64,000 bases of DNA from Microbacterium sp. LWH11-1.2 (GCF_038397745.1 NZ_CP151636.1:2666001-2730000); one strand, 5' to 3'; shown: positions 48,183-57,112, counted from the first letter of the stretch. Notes: a model not told the origin generated them from the sequence alone. Numbers and translations are program-made.

Positions 48183-49127
48183 TCAGCCGGCCGCGAGGGC
48201 CGCGTTCGAGACGGCTGCCACGGCGCGAGTCATCGACCCGCCGAGGTTCCACTTGTCGGCGAGGGCTGTCGCAGCGTCGGCCTCGGCGGGATCCAGCGCG
48301 TGCAGCGGGATGCTCGGATCGTTGATGGGCAGTGATCTGGCGACGGCGACGACGGTCGGCGCGACGTCGAGGTAGGCGGTCGAGGCGAGGATCTTCGCCC
48401 GCACGCCGGCGCTCATCCCTTCGCCGGCTTCGGCGGCGGCTCGGATGCCTTCGAGGTCGGCATGATTCTGCAGCAGGGTGGCGGCGGTCTTGTCGCCGAC
48501 GCCGGCGACGCCGGGCAGTCCGTCGGAGGCATCGCCGCGCATCGTGGCGAAGTCCGCGTACTGCGAGGGCAGCACGCCGTACTTCGCCACGACGGTCGCG
48601 TCGGTGACGATCTCGAGATTGCTCATGCCCTTCGCCGTATAGATGACCCGCACGTCGCGCGCGTCGTCGACCAGCTGGAAGAGGTCGCGGTCGCCGGTGA
48701 CGATGTCGACCGGGATGGCGGAGTTCGAGGCGAGTGTTCCGATGACGTCATCGGCTTCGTGTTCTGCGACGCCGATGATGGGGATGCCGATGGCTCCGAG
48801 TGTCTCGCGGATGAGCGGGATCTGCGCCTCGAGCGGATCGGGGACCTCTTCGACGTCGGGTCCGGCCGGCACGACCTCGACGACGCGGTGCGCCTTGTAG
48901 CTCGGGATCAGGTCGACGCGCCACTGCGGACGCCAGTCGTCGTCCCAGCAGGCGATCACGTGCGTGGGCTCGTACAGGGTGACGAGCTTCGCGACGATGT
49001 CGAGCAGACCGCGGGCCGCGTTGATGGGGGAGCCGTCGGGTGCCTTCACCTTGTCGGGGACGCCGTAGAAGGCGCGGAAGTAGAGGCTGGCGGTGTCGAG
49101 CAGCATGAGGCGGTCGGCGCGGGGCAT
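48183..49127 (-). CDS. free-standing 5'-3' exonuclease (PolI N-terminal type)
   Basis: 314 residues. FEN-like nuclease that removes 5' flaps and RNA primers. All acidic motifs of the family are seen: LLDTASLYFRAFYG, ACWDDDWRPQWR ... IPSYKAHR, AEHEADDVIGTLA, TGDRDLFQLV and GDASDGLPGVAGVGDKTAATLL (helix-hairpin-helix). No polymerase domain follows. ATG 49127 is chosen; TACTCT ends six bases before it and the family alignment begins there. polA is normally close to rpsA in actinobacteria; here only this nuclease is found two genes upstream of rpsA. Confidence 0.93.
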   Translation of the reverse strand: MPRADRLMLLDTASLYFRAFYGVPDKVKAPDGSPINAARGLLDIVAKLVTLYEPTHVIACWDDDWRPQWRVDLIPSYKAHRVVEVVPAGPDVEEVPDPLEAQIPLIRETLGAIGIPIIGVAEHEADDVIGTLASNSAIPVDIVTGDRDLFQLVDDARDVRVIYTAKGMSNLEIVTDATVVAKYGVLPSQYADFATMRGDASDGLPGVAGVGDKTAATLLQNHADLEGIRAAAEAGEGMSAGVRAKILASTAYLDVAPTVVAVARSLPINDPSIPLHALDPAEADAATALADKWNLGGSMTRAVAAVSNAALAAG

Positions 49128-49133
49128 GGACTC

Positions 49134-49139
49134 AGAGTA
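49134..49139 (-). promoter_or_regulatory. -10 element of exonuclease gene (leaderless)
   Basis: TACTCT on the minus strand, six bases, then ATG 49127. Confidence 0.5.
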
Positions 49140-49156
49140 ACGACGACCATCGACGT

Positions 49157-49966
49157 TCAGCACCCGGGTGCTGCGGGTTGCTCGGCGCAGGTGCGGGCGA
49201 CGAGGGCGGTGTGCGCCTCGAAGATGCGGATCTGCTGCGTCGGGCCGTCTATGGTGAGCTGGCCCGCGACGGGGAACCATCCGACACCCAGATCGACCTC
49301 GGCCGTGTAGCGGACCGTGACACCGGCCTCGTAGGTGCCACGCTCGCGGTAAGTGTGGCTGGTCGCCGTCGGGGTGAACGACGCCTGACCCAGCGCCGCC
49401 CAGGTCTGTCCACCGGTGGCTGAGGAGGCGGCGTCGCCGTCGCCGTACCGGAAGTCGAAGCCGACCGGCGTGAAGCGCACGGTCAGCGGGAGCCCGAAGA
49501 GCGCGCCGGTCCGCGTGTGGACGGATGCCGCGGCCACGAAGTTCGTCGGCATTCCGGCGACGCCGAGGTTGTCGGGCTCGCCCACCGTCACGACGGGTTC
49601 CGGTGCGAACTGTGCGAGATCCGTGAGCGTGATCGCAGGGATCGCGGGCTCCTCAGTGACCTCTTCCGCATCTTCCCGCGCGCGGAAGCAGCGGTTGTAG
49701 CTGTCCCAATCGGTGATGCACGAGTCGAGGTTGAACTCCTTGGGTGGGTACCAGGGTCCTCCCTCGGCGTCGTCACCGCACGGGGAGTCGCCGCCGTCGG
49801 ATCCCGGGGTCTCGCGGGTTCCTTCGATCGTGACCGAGGTTCCGCTGTTGGCGGCGCACCCACCAACCCAAGATACGGCGGCATTGCATTCCCCGGCTTG
49901 TGCGATTTCCGCGGTCACAGGAATCGTGGACATGAGAATGAGTGTGACTGCTACTGCTGTCAGCAC
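49157..49966 (-). CDS. exported protein with PKD-like domain
   Basis: 269 residues, not recognised as a named family. N-terminal signal peptide (LTAVAVTLILMSTIPVTAEIAQAG), a Cys/Gly-rich segment with WVGGCAANSG, and then a central disordered acidic region. A C-terminal PKD-like beta domain follows (FDFRYGDGDAASS ... TSHTYRERGTYEAGVTVRY). Such domains mediate adhesion at the cell surface. Six cysteines in the mature region may form disulfides. GTG start overlapping the upstream lipoprotein gene by 7 bases, so the pair is co-translated. The 5' part is less GC-rich than the rest of the window. Confidence 0.75.
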   Translation of the reverse strand: MLTAVAVTLILMSTIPVTAEIAQAGECNAAVSWVGGCAANSGTSVTIEGTRETPGSDGGDSPCGDDAEGGPWYPPKEFNLDSCITDWDSYNRCFRAREDAEEVTEEPAIPAITLTDLAQFAPEPVVTVGEPDNLGVAGMPTNFVAAASVHTRTGALFGLPLTVRFTPVGFDFRYGDGDAASSATGGQTWAALGQASFTPTATSHTYRERGTYEAGVTVRYTAEVDLGVGWFPVAGQLTIDGPTQQIRIFEAHTALVARTCAEQPAAPGC

Positions 49967-50493
49967 TCGAACTCCTCGCTGCCGCTGAGCGAGCTGATGC
50001 GCAACTCGGCCGCTTCGTCGGTCCGGAAGATGATCGCCATCGGCTGAAGCGACTCGCGTTCGGGGGAAACAACGGATCTACCCTCCGGGTCGAGAACGTC
50101 TACCGCGGTTACATCCAGACAGACGCGAGCTCTTATCTCTCCTCGCGCTAGATCTGCTGTGTTTCCTTCGAACGAGTTGTAGGCCGTTGTGCCGGTCACG
50201 CGAAGGCTCTCGGCATGGAACTGGCTGAAAGTCTTCCGTGTTGAAGACGCGGCTGACGATTGTAAAAGCGCGTAAACGGGTTCAAAGGTCGTTGGTTCCG
50301 CGAAGTCAACTTGGTTGAGGGCGTCTATGTAGGCCCGATACGTCTCCTCCGCCGCGGCGAAGGCCTCCTCCTCCGTCGCGAACGCGGCGGTCGGGGTCGG
50401 CCTGGGCGTAGGCGAGGGGGAGCAACCCACGACCAGCGTCGACAGCAGTGCGAGCGCGATGACCGGGGTGAGAACATGGCGGTGGTGATTCAC
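49960..50493 (-). CDS. putative lipoprotein
   Basis: 177 residues, unknown function. The signal peptide has the lipobox VVGC (LLSTLVVGCSPSP), so it should be lipid-anchored outside the membrane. A Pro/Thr linker and a helical start (ATEEEAFAAAEETYRAYIDAL) precede a small domain resembling other actinobacterial lipoproteins of this size. GTG 50493 begins the signal peptide and lies six bases after TACCGT; an upstream ATG would add an unlikely leader. Codon use is AT-richer than in the neighbours. It is coupled to the PKD-like gene. Confidence 0.72.
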   Translation of the reverse strand: MNHHRHVLTPVIALALLSTLVVGCSPSPTPRPTPTAAFATEEEAFAAAEETYRAYIDALNQVDFAEPTTFEPVYALLQSSAASSTRKTFSQFHAESLRVTGTTAYNSFEGNTADLARGEIRARVCLDVTAVDVLDPEGRSVVSPERESLQPMAIIFRTDEAAELRISSLSGSEEFEC

Positions 50494-50499
50494 CCGCAC

Positions 50500-50505
50500 A
50501 CGGTA
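50500..50505 (-). promoter_or_regulatory. -10 element of lipoprotein gene (leaderless)
   Basis: TACCGT on the minus strand, six bases, then GTG 50493. Confidence 0.45.
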
Positions 50506-50586
50506 GCCCGAGGGGGCAGAACGCCGCTCGAGTTTTCCACAGGCCACGGGGGCGAAACCGAATCCCACCGGCATCCGGACTTCTGA

Positions 50587-50730
50587 TAACCTGAGATGTC
50601 ACTCGTGGCGTGCCTACGCATGCCCTCGTGTCATGCACACCAAAATCCAACCGCTGGGAAGCATGCAGTCGGCCGTGCGCGGCCTTTGCCTCTCAGCCTG
50701 AGTCTCCATCCAACAAGGACAACCCACTAC
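50587..50730 (+). promoter_or_regulatory. rpsA promoter and long leader
   Basis: TGATAACCT (50584-50592) is a likely extended -10, giving a leader of about 130 bases before rpsA. The leader includes a GC-rich hairpin near 50672-50690 and the ACAAGGAC ribosome site. A long leader suits autogenous control of S1, but no known S1 operator fold is recognised. Confidence 0.4.
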
Positions 50731-52185
50731 ATGACTACCGCAACGACCGCCCCGGCCACCAAGCAGGTCGCCATCAACGACATCGGATCTGCTGAGGACT
50801 TCCTGGCCGCGGTCGAGAAGACCCTGAAGTTCTTCAACGACGGCGACATCATCGAAGGCACGATCGTCAAGATCGACCGCGATGAGGTTCTGCTCGACGT
50901 CGGATACAAGACCGAGGGCGTCATCCCCTCGCGCGAGCTCTCCATCAAGCACGACGTCGACCCCAACGAGGTCGTCAAGGTCGGCGACGAGGTCGAGGCA
51001 CTCGTTCTCCAGAAGGAGGACAAGGAAGGCCGCCTGATCCTCTCCAAGAAGCGCGCTCAGTACGAGCGTGCCTGGGGAGACGTCGAGAAGATCAAGGAGA
51101 ACGACGGCGTCGTCACCGGTACGGTCATCGAGGTCGTCAAGGGTGGGCTCATCGTCGACATCGGCCTCCGCGGCTTCCTGCCGGCTTCGCTCATCGAGCT
51201 GCGCCGCGTCCGCGACCTCACGCCGTACCTCGGCCAGGAGATCGAGGCCAAGATCCTCGAGCTCGACAAGAACCGCAACAACGTCGTCCTCAGCCGCCGT
51301 GCGCTGCTCGAGCAGACGCAGTCGGAGTCGCGCACCACGTTCCTGAACAACCTGCACAAGGGTCAGGTCCGCAAGGGTGTCGTCTCGTCGATCGTCAACT
51401 TCGGTGCGTTCGTCGACCTGGGTGGCGTGGACGGCCTCGTGCACGTCTCCGAGCTGTCCTGGAAGCACATCGAGCACGCCTCCGAGGTCGTCGAGGTGGG
51501 CCAGGAGGTCACCGTCGAGATCCTCGAGGTCGACCTCGACCGCGAGCGCGTCTCCCTGTCGCTGAAGGCGACGCAGGAGGACCCGTGGCAGGTCTTCGCC
51601 CGCACCCACGCGATCGGTCAGGTCACGCCGGGTAAGGTCACCAAGCTCGTTCCGTTCGGTGCGTTCGTGCGCGTCGCAGACGGCATCGAGGGCCTCGTCC
51701 ACATCTCCGAGCTCTCCAGCAAGCACGTCGAGCTGGCCGAGCAGGTCGTGTCGGTCGGCGAAGAGGTCTTCGTCAAGGTCATCGACATCGACCTCGAGCG
51801 CCGCCGCATCTCGCTGTCGCTGAAGCAGGCCAACGAGTCGGTCGACCCCAACGGCACCGAGTTCGACCCGGCCCTGTACGGCATGCTCGCCGAGTACGAC
51901 GAGAACGGCGAGTACAAGTACCCGGAGGGCTTCGACGCCGAGACCGGTGCGTGGAAGGAAGGCTTCGACACGCAGCGCGAGGCATGGGAGCAGGAGTACG
52001 CAGCGGCTCAGGCTCGCTGGGAGGCTCACAAGGCTCAGGTCACCAAGGCGGCCGAGGCCGAGGCAGAGGCCGGCGCCGACTTCGGCGGCCAGGTCTTCTC
52101 CAGCGAGGCGACCGGTGCAGGCACCCTCGCCGACGACGAGGCACTCGCGGCTCTCCGCGAGAAGCTGTCGGGCGGCAACGCGTAA
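50731..52185 (+). CDS. rpsA: 30S ribosomal protein S1
   Basis: 484 residues with four S1 RNA-binding domains, starting near residues 36, 123, 209 and 295 (DGDIIEGTIVKI, NDGVVTGTVIEV, KGQVRKGVVSSI, IGQVTPGKVTKL). The acidic Gln/Ala-rich C-terminus is typical of actinobacteria. It helps the 30S subunit hold structured mRNA. ACAAGGAC precedes the ATG; upstream in-frame extension is rejected because it lacks homology. A strong terminator follows. Confidence 0.97.
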   Translation: MTTATTAPATKQVAINDIGSAEDFLAAVEKTLKFFNDGDIIEGTIVKIDRDEVLLDVGYKTEGVIPSRELSIKHDVDPNEVVKVGDEVEALVLQKEDKEGRLILSKKRAQYERAWGDVEKIKENDGVVTGTVIEVVKGGLIVDIGLRGFLPASLIELRRVRDLTPYLGQEIEAKILELDKNRNNVVLSRRALLEQTQSESRTTFLNNLHKGQVRKGVVSSIVNFGAFVDLGGVDGLVHVSELSWKHIEHASEVVEVGQEVTVEILEVDLDRERVSLSLKATQEDPWQVFARTHAIGQVTPGKVTKLVPFGAFVRVADGIEGLVHISELSSKHVELAEQVVSVGEEVFVKVIDIDLERRRISLSLKQANESVDPNGTEFDPALYGMLAEYDENGEYKYPEGFDAETGAWKEGFDTQREAWEQEYAAAQARWEAHKAQVTKAAEAEAEAGADFGGQVFSSEATGAGTLADDEALAALREKLSGGNA

Positions 52186-52200
52186 GCATCACGCTCTGAG

Positions 52201-52243
52201 ACGGGCCGTCACCTCTCCTTCGGGAGGGCGTGGCGGCCCGTTT
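52201..52243 (+). terminator. terminator after rpsA
   Basis: Stem ACGGGCCG / CGGCCCGT extended by CAC / GTG and an inner CTCTCC / GGAGGG pairing, with a TTTC tail. Confidence 0.8.
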
Positions 52244-52282
52244 CGCATGCCCGGGGCCCGGGATTCCCTGCGTGACGGAACA

Positions 52283-52300
52283 TTACGACGGCATTCGTAA
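52283..52300. promoter_or_regulatory. candidate operator before the sulfur cassette
   Basis: TTACGA and TCGTAA arms around a 6-base spacer, in the gap between the rpsA terminator and ssuB. TAACAAT just after it could be a -10. It does not match the actinobacterial McbR or CymR-type sites known to me. Confidence 0.4.
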
Positions 52301-52330
52301 CAATCGCCGGGCTCGGCCAGCATGGGGATC

Positions 52331-53182
52331 ATGACTGCCCTCCTGTCTGCGTCGCGCGCTGCCGACGCCCCGCGATCGGCGGGGCTGGCACAGGGCGTGC
52401 GGCTCGAGGGCATCGAGCGCGCGTTCCCGCTTCCGCAGGGACGGCGCGAGGTCCTCCGCGGGGTCGACCTCGATGTCGCCCCGGGTGAGATCGTCGCCGT
52501 CGTCGGCCCGTCCGGATGCGGCAAGTCGACGCTCCTCCGTCTGGTCGGCGGACTGGACACCCCCACGCGCGGGAGCATCCGCCTCGACGGCACCGGCGTC
52601 GCCGACGTCGACGAGCGCACCGCGATCGCCTTCCAGGAGCCGCGCCTGCTGCCGTGGCGCACGCTCGCGCAGAACGTCGAACTCGGTCTTCCCCGCGGCA
52701 CCGCTCGCCGCCCAGGGCGCGAGCGTGTGCGTGAGCTGCTGCACCTCGTCGGGCTCGAGCACGCGGCCGATCAGCGTCCGCGCGAGGTCTCCGGCGGCAT
52801 GGCGCAGCGCGCCTCCCTCGCCAGGGCCCTGGCGCGCAACCCCGGTGTGCTCCTCCTCGACGAGCCGTTCGGTGCTCTCGACGCGCTCACCCGTCTGCGC
52901 ATGCACGACCTCCTGCTGAAGATCCACGCGGCGGAGCCCACCACCATCCTCCTCGTCACGCATGACGTCGAAGAGGCCCTCTACCTCGCCGATCGCGTGC
53001 TCCTGCTGCGCACGCTGACCGGAGACACCGGCGATGCCGAGCCGTCGATCGCCCGAACGGTCGCCGTGCCCGGCATCCGCCCCCGAGACCGCGCGGATCG
53101 CGGCCTCGCCGACCTGCGCGCCGAGCTCCTCGAAGGACTCGGCGTCGACACCCATCACCGCATCACCGAGGAGACCCGATGA
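52331..53182 (+). CDS. ssuB: ABC transporter ATP-binding protein (SsuB/TauB type)
   Basis: 283 residues. ATPase of an importer for aliphatic sulfonates or related organosulfur or organic anions. Seen: Walker A GPSGCGKSTL with K65, Q-loop AFQEPRLLPW (the LLPW form is typical of the nitrate/sulfonate/taurine family), signature VSGGMAQRASLARAL, Walker B LLLDEPFGALD, and switch histidine VTHD. ATG 52331 is preferred; ATG 52322 is a possible alternative three codons upstream. The stop overlaps the ssuA start (ATGA). It is the first gene of a six-gene cassette. Confidence 0.88.
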   Translation: MTALLSASRAADAPRSAGLAQGVRLEGIERAFPLPQGRREVLRGVDLDVAPGEIVAVVGPSGCGKSTLLRLVGGLDTPTRGSIRLDGTGVADVDERTAIAFQEPRLLPWRTLAQNVELGLPRGTARRPGRERVRELLHLVGLEHAADQRPREVSGGMAQRASLARALARNPGVLLLDEPFGALDALTRLRMHDLLLKIHAAEPTTILLVTHDVEEALYLADRVLLLRTLTGDTGDAEPSIARTVAVPGIRPRDRADRGLADLRAELLEGLGVDTHHRITEETR

Positions 53183-54225
53183 GCACCATCACCCGCCGAA
53201 TCATCCCCGCGATCGCGATCGCCGGGACGATGATGCTCGTCGCGACCGGCTGCGTCGCCGGTGAGAACGCCACGGCCGATGCTCCCGAGAGCGAGAGCAC
53301 CGCGGAAGCAGGCGAGTGGTCGGCGGACACGCTGTCCATCGACTTCGCCACCTACAACCCGCTCAGCCTCGTCATCAAGGACCAGGGCATCCTTGAGGAG
53401 ATCCTCGGCGACGACGTCGCTGTCGAGTGGATCCAGTCCGCCGGCTCCAACAAGGCGAACGAGCTGCTGCGCTCCGGCTCGGTCGATGTCGGTTCCACCG
53501 CCGGCTCCGCGGCGCTGCTCGCCCGCGCCAACGGCTCGCCGATCCAGGTGATCGACATCTTCTCGCAGCCCGAGTGGTCGGCCATCGTCGTCGGACCCGA
53601 CAGCGACATCACCTCCGTCGAAGACCTCAAGGGCAAGTCGGTCGCCGCGACGAAGGGCACCGACCCGTACTTCTTCCTGCTCCAGGCGCTCGAGGAGGGC
53701 GGTCTCTCCCTCTCCGACGTCGAGGTGCAGAACCTGCAGCACGCCGACGGCCGCGCCGCGCTCGACGGCGGATCCGTCGCCGCGTGGGCGGGACTCGACC
53801 CGATCATGGCCGCAGCCGAGTCGGAGTCGGGCGACAAGCTCATCTACCGCAACGTCGACTTCAACACCTACGGCTTCCTCAACGCCACCGAGGACTTCAT
53901 CACGAACCACCCCGACCTGGCGCAGGCCGTCGTCGACGCCTACGAGAAGGCACGCGAGTGGGCTCTCGAGAACCCGGAAGAGACCGCGGCGCTGCTCGCC
54001 GAGGTCGCCGGCATCGACATCGCCGTCGCGACGACCGTCATCGAGGAGCGCTCGAACCTCGACGTGAGCGGCATCCCCGGTGACGACCAGATCGCGGTGC
54101 TCGAGAAGATCGCCCCGGTGCTCGTCGAGTCCGGCGACGTCCAGGGCGGCAAGGACTCCGTCGACAAGGCGCTCTCGTCCATCGTGAACGCGACCTTCGC
54201 CGAGAAGGCGGTCGGCGGCGAGTGA
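53179..54225 (+). CDS. ssuA: ABC transporter substrate-binding lipoprotein (SsuA type)
   Basis: 348 residues. Lipid-anchored receptor; the signal peptide has lipobox LVATGC with C25. The NMT1/SsuA-like fold is suggested by LSIDFATYNPLSLVIKDQGI, ELLRSGSVDVGSTAGSAAL, VEDLKGKSVAATKGTDPYFF and LIYRNVDFNTYGFLNATEDF. The ligand cannot be read; sulfonate is the default family prediction, but nitrate-, taurine- or pyrimidine-like ligands occur in the same fold. It is coupled to both neighbours by 4-base overlaps. Confidence 0.87.
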   Translation: MSTITRRIIPAIAIAGTMMLVATGCVAGENATADAPESESTAEAGEWSADTLSIDFATYNPLSLVIKDQGILEEILGDDVAVEWIQSAGSNKANELLRSGSVDVGSTAGSAALLARANGSPIQVIDIFSQPEWSAIVVGPDSDITSVEDLKGKSVAATKGTDPYFFLLQALEEGGLSLSDVEVQNLQHADGRAALDGGSVAAWAGLDPIMAAAESESGDKLIYRNVDFNTYGFLNATEDFITNHPDLAQAVVDAYEKAREWALENPEETAALLAEVAGIDIAVATTVIEERSNLDVSGIPGDDQIAVLEKIAPVLVESGDVQGGKDSVDKALSSIVNATFAEKAVGGE

Positions 54226-55082
54226 CCGTGCCCGACCAGCAGGTCAACGTCCCGGCGGATTCGAGAGAGGCTCTCGATCTCGCGAAGGGGGTGCGGCGGC
54301 GCCCGGATGCCGGTGCGCGTCGCGCATGGGATCGACCGGTCGTGCGGATTCTCGCGGGGCTCATCCTGCCCGCCGTCATCCTGATCGCCTGGCAGGCCGT
54401 CACGTCGGCGGGCCTCATCGAGCCGTACCGCCTTCCCGCACCGGCATCCGTCTTCCTCGCCGGGGTCGAGCTCGCGGAGACCGGTCAGCTCTGGACCCAC
54501 ATCGCGATCTCGGTGCAGCGCGTCGTGCTCGGTTTCGCGATCGGATCCGTGATCGGCCTCGCCGTCGCGGGCCTGGTGGGGCTGTCCCGGGTCGGCGACG
54601 TGCTCCTCAGCCCGACGCTCGCCGCCGTGCGTGCCGTGCCCTCCCTCGCCTGGGTGCCGCTGCTGATCCTGTGGATGCAGATCGGTGAGGAGTCGAAGGT
54701 CACGCTCATCGCGATCGGCGCGTTCTTCCCGGTGTACACGACGGTCGCGTCGGCGCTGCGCCACGTCGACCCGCACCTCGTCGAAGCAGGACGCTCGTTC
54801 AGCCTGCACGGCTGGTCGTTGTTCCGCACCGTGCAGCTGCCCGCCGTGGTGCCCTCGGTCGTCTCCGGGCTGCGTCTCGCTCTCGCCCAGGCGTGGCTGT
54901 TCCTCGTCGCGGCGGAGCTCATCGCGTCGTCGATGGGTCTGGGCTTCCTGCTGACCGACTCCCAGAGCACCGGCCGCGTCGACCGCATCCTGCTCTCCAT
55001 CGTGCTGCTGGCTCTGCTCGGCACCATCACCAACGGCATCCTCGCGCTGCTGGAGAAGTACCTGCTCAGAAGATGGACGTGA
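54222..55082 (+). CDS. ssuC: ABC transporter permease (SsuC type)
   Basis: 286 residues, six membrane helices. The EAA-like loop is present (EAGRSFSLHGWSLFRTVQLPAVVPSVVSG, in part: EAGRSFSLHGWSLFRTVQLP). GTG start overlapping the ssuA stop. Its 3' end overlaps the acyl-CoA synthetase gene by 10 bases, showing the cassette is one operon. Confidence 0.9.
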   Translation: MTVPDQQVNVPADSREALDLAKGVRRRPDAGARRAWDRPVVRILAGLILPAVILIAWQAVTSAGLIEPYRLPAPASVFLAGVELAETGQLWTHIAISVQRVVLGFAIGSVIGLAVAGLVGLSRVGDVLLSPTLAAVRAVPSLAWVPLLILWMQIGEESKVTLIAIGAFFPVYTTVASALRHVDPHLVEAGRSFSLHGWSLFRTVQLPAVVPSVVSGLRLALAQAWLFLVAAELIASSMGLGFLLTDSQSTGRVDRILLSIVLLALLGTITNGILALLEKYLLRRWT

Positions 55083-57091
55083 CTGTGACCGAGGCCCGAC
55101 TCCAGGAGTCGCGCGTCTTCGCGCCGCCGGCCGGCTTCGCCGATCAGGCGAACATCGGCGCCGAGGCGTACGAGCGCGCGGCATCCGATCCGACCGCCTT
55201 CTGGGAGGATGCCGCGCGCCGCCTCGACTGGTTCGAGCCCTGGTACACGGCGCACGAGTGGGAGCCGCCCACCGACGGCGCGATCCCCGTGGCGCGATGG
55301 TTCCTCGGCGGCACGCTCAACGTGGCGTACAACTGCGTCGACCGGCACGTGGCCGCCGGCCGCGGTGACAAGGTCGCCCTGCACTTCGAGGGCGAGCCAG
55401 GGGATCGTGTGTCGGTCACCTACGCGGATCTGCAGCGTCGGGTGTCCCAGGCGGCGAATGCGCTCGTCGCTCTCGGCATCCGTCCCGGTGATCGCGTGGT
55501 GATCTACCTTCCCGTGCTCGTCGAGACCGTGGTGATCACGCTCGCCTGCGCCCGGATCGGCGCCGTGCACTCGCTCGTGTTCGGCGGATTCTCGGCCGAG
55601 GCTGTGCGGTTCCGCCTGGAGGACACGGGCGCGAAGCTGCTCGTCACGAGCGACGGACAGTTCCGCAGGGGCACGGCCACCGAGGTCAAGTCCACCGCCG
55701 ACATCGCCGCCGCCGACCTGCCGGAGCTCGAGCACGTCCTCGTGCTGCGCCGCACCGGCCAGGACGTGCCGTGGACCGAGGACCGCGACGTCTGGTGGCA
55801 CGATGTCGTCGACACGGCCGCCACCGTGCACGAGGCCCAGCCGTTCGACGCGGAGCATCCGCTCTTCATCATCTACACCTCCGGCACGACCGGGAAGCCC
55901 AAGGGACTCGTCCACACCTCCGGCGGGTACCTGACGCACGCGAGCTGGGCGCACTGGGCGCACTTCGACGCGAAGCCCGACGACGTGCACTGGTGCACGG
56001 CCGACCTCGCCTGGGTGACCGCACACACGTACGAGATCTACGGTCCGCTCTCGAACGGGCTCACCCAGGTCATCTACGAGGGAACGCCCGACGCCCCGCA
56101 CCGTGAGCGCCACCTCGAGATCATCGAGCGCTACGGCGTCACGGTGTACTACACCGCGCCGACGCTGATCCGCACGTTCATGACCTGGTTCGGCGCCGAC
56201 CTGCCGACCGGACACGATCTCTCCACGCTCCGCCTGCTCGGGACCGTCGGCGAGGCCATCAACCCCGAGGCGTGGGTGTGGTTCCGCCGGAACTTCGGTC
56301 GCGACGAGCTGCCGATCGTCGACACATGGTGGCAGTCCGAGACAGGAGCGGCGATGATCGCGCCGCTGCCCGGCGTCACGAGCCTCAAGCCCGGGTCGGC
56401 CACCGTCTCGCTGCCCGGCATCGATGTCGCCGTCGTCGACGAACAGGGGCGGGAGGTCGCTCCCGGGCGATCGGGCACGCTGGTCGTGCGGCGACCCTGG
56501 CCGGGCATGGCGCGCACCGTCTGGGGAGACCCGCAGCGGTACCGCGACGCCTACTGGTCGGCATACGCCGGACATGGCGAGGCCGGCGGCTACTACGTCG
56601 CAGGCGACGGAGCCACCCGCGACGTCGACGGGTACATCTGGATCCTCGGGCGCCTCGACGACGTGGTCAACGTCTCCGGACACCGGCTCTCGACCATCGA
56701 GATCGAATCCGCCCTCGTCGCTCACGACACCGTCGGCGAGGCAGGCTCCGCCGGCGTGGCCGATCCGGTCACCGGTCAGGCCGTCGTCGCCTTCGTGACG
56801 CCGTCGGGTCGAGCCGAGGTGACGCCCGCGGATCTCCGCGCCCAGGTCGCACTCGCCATCGGCCCCGTCGCCAAGCCGAAGCACGTCGTGATCGTTCCCG
56901 ACCTCCCCAAGACACGTTCGGGCAAGATCATGCGCCGACTGCTGGCACAGTTGTGGGAGGCCGAGCAGGATCGCCGTGCCGGACGCGAACCGCACCCGCT
57001 CGGCGACACCACCTCGCTGCAGAACCCCTGGGCCGTCGACGACATCGCCGACGTGCTCGCTGCCGCCGAACTCACACCACGGTCTCACTGA
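55073..57091 (+). CDS. acs: acetyl-CoA synthetase-like acyl-CoA ligase
   Basis: 672 residues. ANL-family ligase that activates a carboxylate with ATP and CoA. Seen: N-terminal ACS region WFEPWYTAHEWEPP, P-loop YTSGTTGKPKGLVHT, VTAHTYEIYGPL, the hinge region GRLDDVVNVSGHRLSTIEIE, and the C-terminal catalytic lysine K618 in RSGKIMRR. The closest family is acetyl/propionyl-CoA synthetase. Within an organosulfur import cassette it may activate a carboxylated sulfur compound, or supply acetyl-CoA for homoserine acetylation; unproven. ATG 55073 overlaps ssuC; GTG 55085 is an alternative. Confidence 0.85.
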   Translation: MDVTVTEARLQESRVFAPPAGFADQANIGAEAYERAASDPTAFWEDAARRLDWFEPWYTAHEWEPPTDGAIPVARWFLGGTLNVAYNCVDRHVAAGRGDKVALHFEGEPGDRVSVTYADLQRRVSQAANALVALGIRPGDRVVIYLPVLVETVVITLACARIGAVHSLVFGGFSAEAVRFRLEDTGAKLLVTSDGQFRRGTATEVKSTADIAAADLPELEHVLVLRRTGQDVPWTEDRDVWWHDVVDTAATVHEAQPFDAEHPLFIIYTSGTTGKPKGLVHTSGGYLTHASWAHWAHFDAKPDDVHWCTADLAWVTAHTYEIYGPLSNGLTQVIYEGTPDAPHRERHLEIIERYGVTVYYTAPTLIRTFMTWFGADLPTGHDLSTLRLLGTVGEAINPEAWVWFRRNFGRDELPIVDTWWQSETGAAMIAPLPGVTSLKPGSATVSLPGIDVAVVDEQGREVAPGRSGTLVVRRPWPGMARTVWGDPQRYRDAYWSAYAGHGEAGGYYVAGDGATRDVDGYIWILGRLDDVVNVSGHRLSTIEIESALVAHDTVGEAGSAGVADPVTGQAVVAFVTPSGRAEVTPADLRAQVALAIGPVAKPKHVVIVPDLPKTRSGKIMRRLLAQLWEAEQDRRAGREPHPLGDTTSLQNPWAVDDIADVLAAAELTPRSH

Positions 57092-57112
57092 CCACTCCGA
57101 ACGGAGGACAGC

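Noticed and set aside
50531..50545. Possible DnaA box (GTTTTCCACAGG)
   Set aside because: A single imperfect site without a cluster, no dnaA/dnaN nearby and no AT-rich unwinding region; not an origin.
52246..52330. SAM riboswitch or other sulfur riboswitch before the cassette
   Set aside because: Only 85 bases, without the conserved core or kink-turn of SAM-I, SAM-II or SAM-IV; a DNA palindrome fits better.
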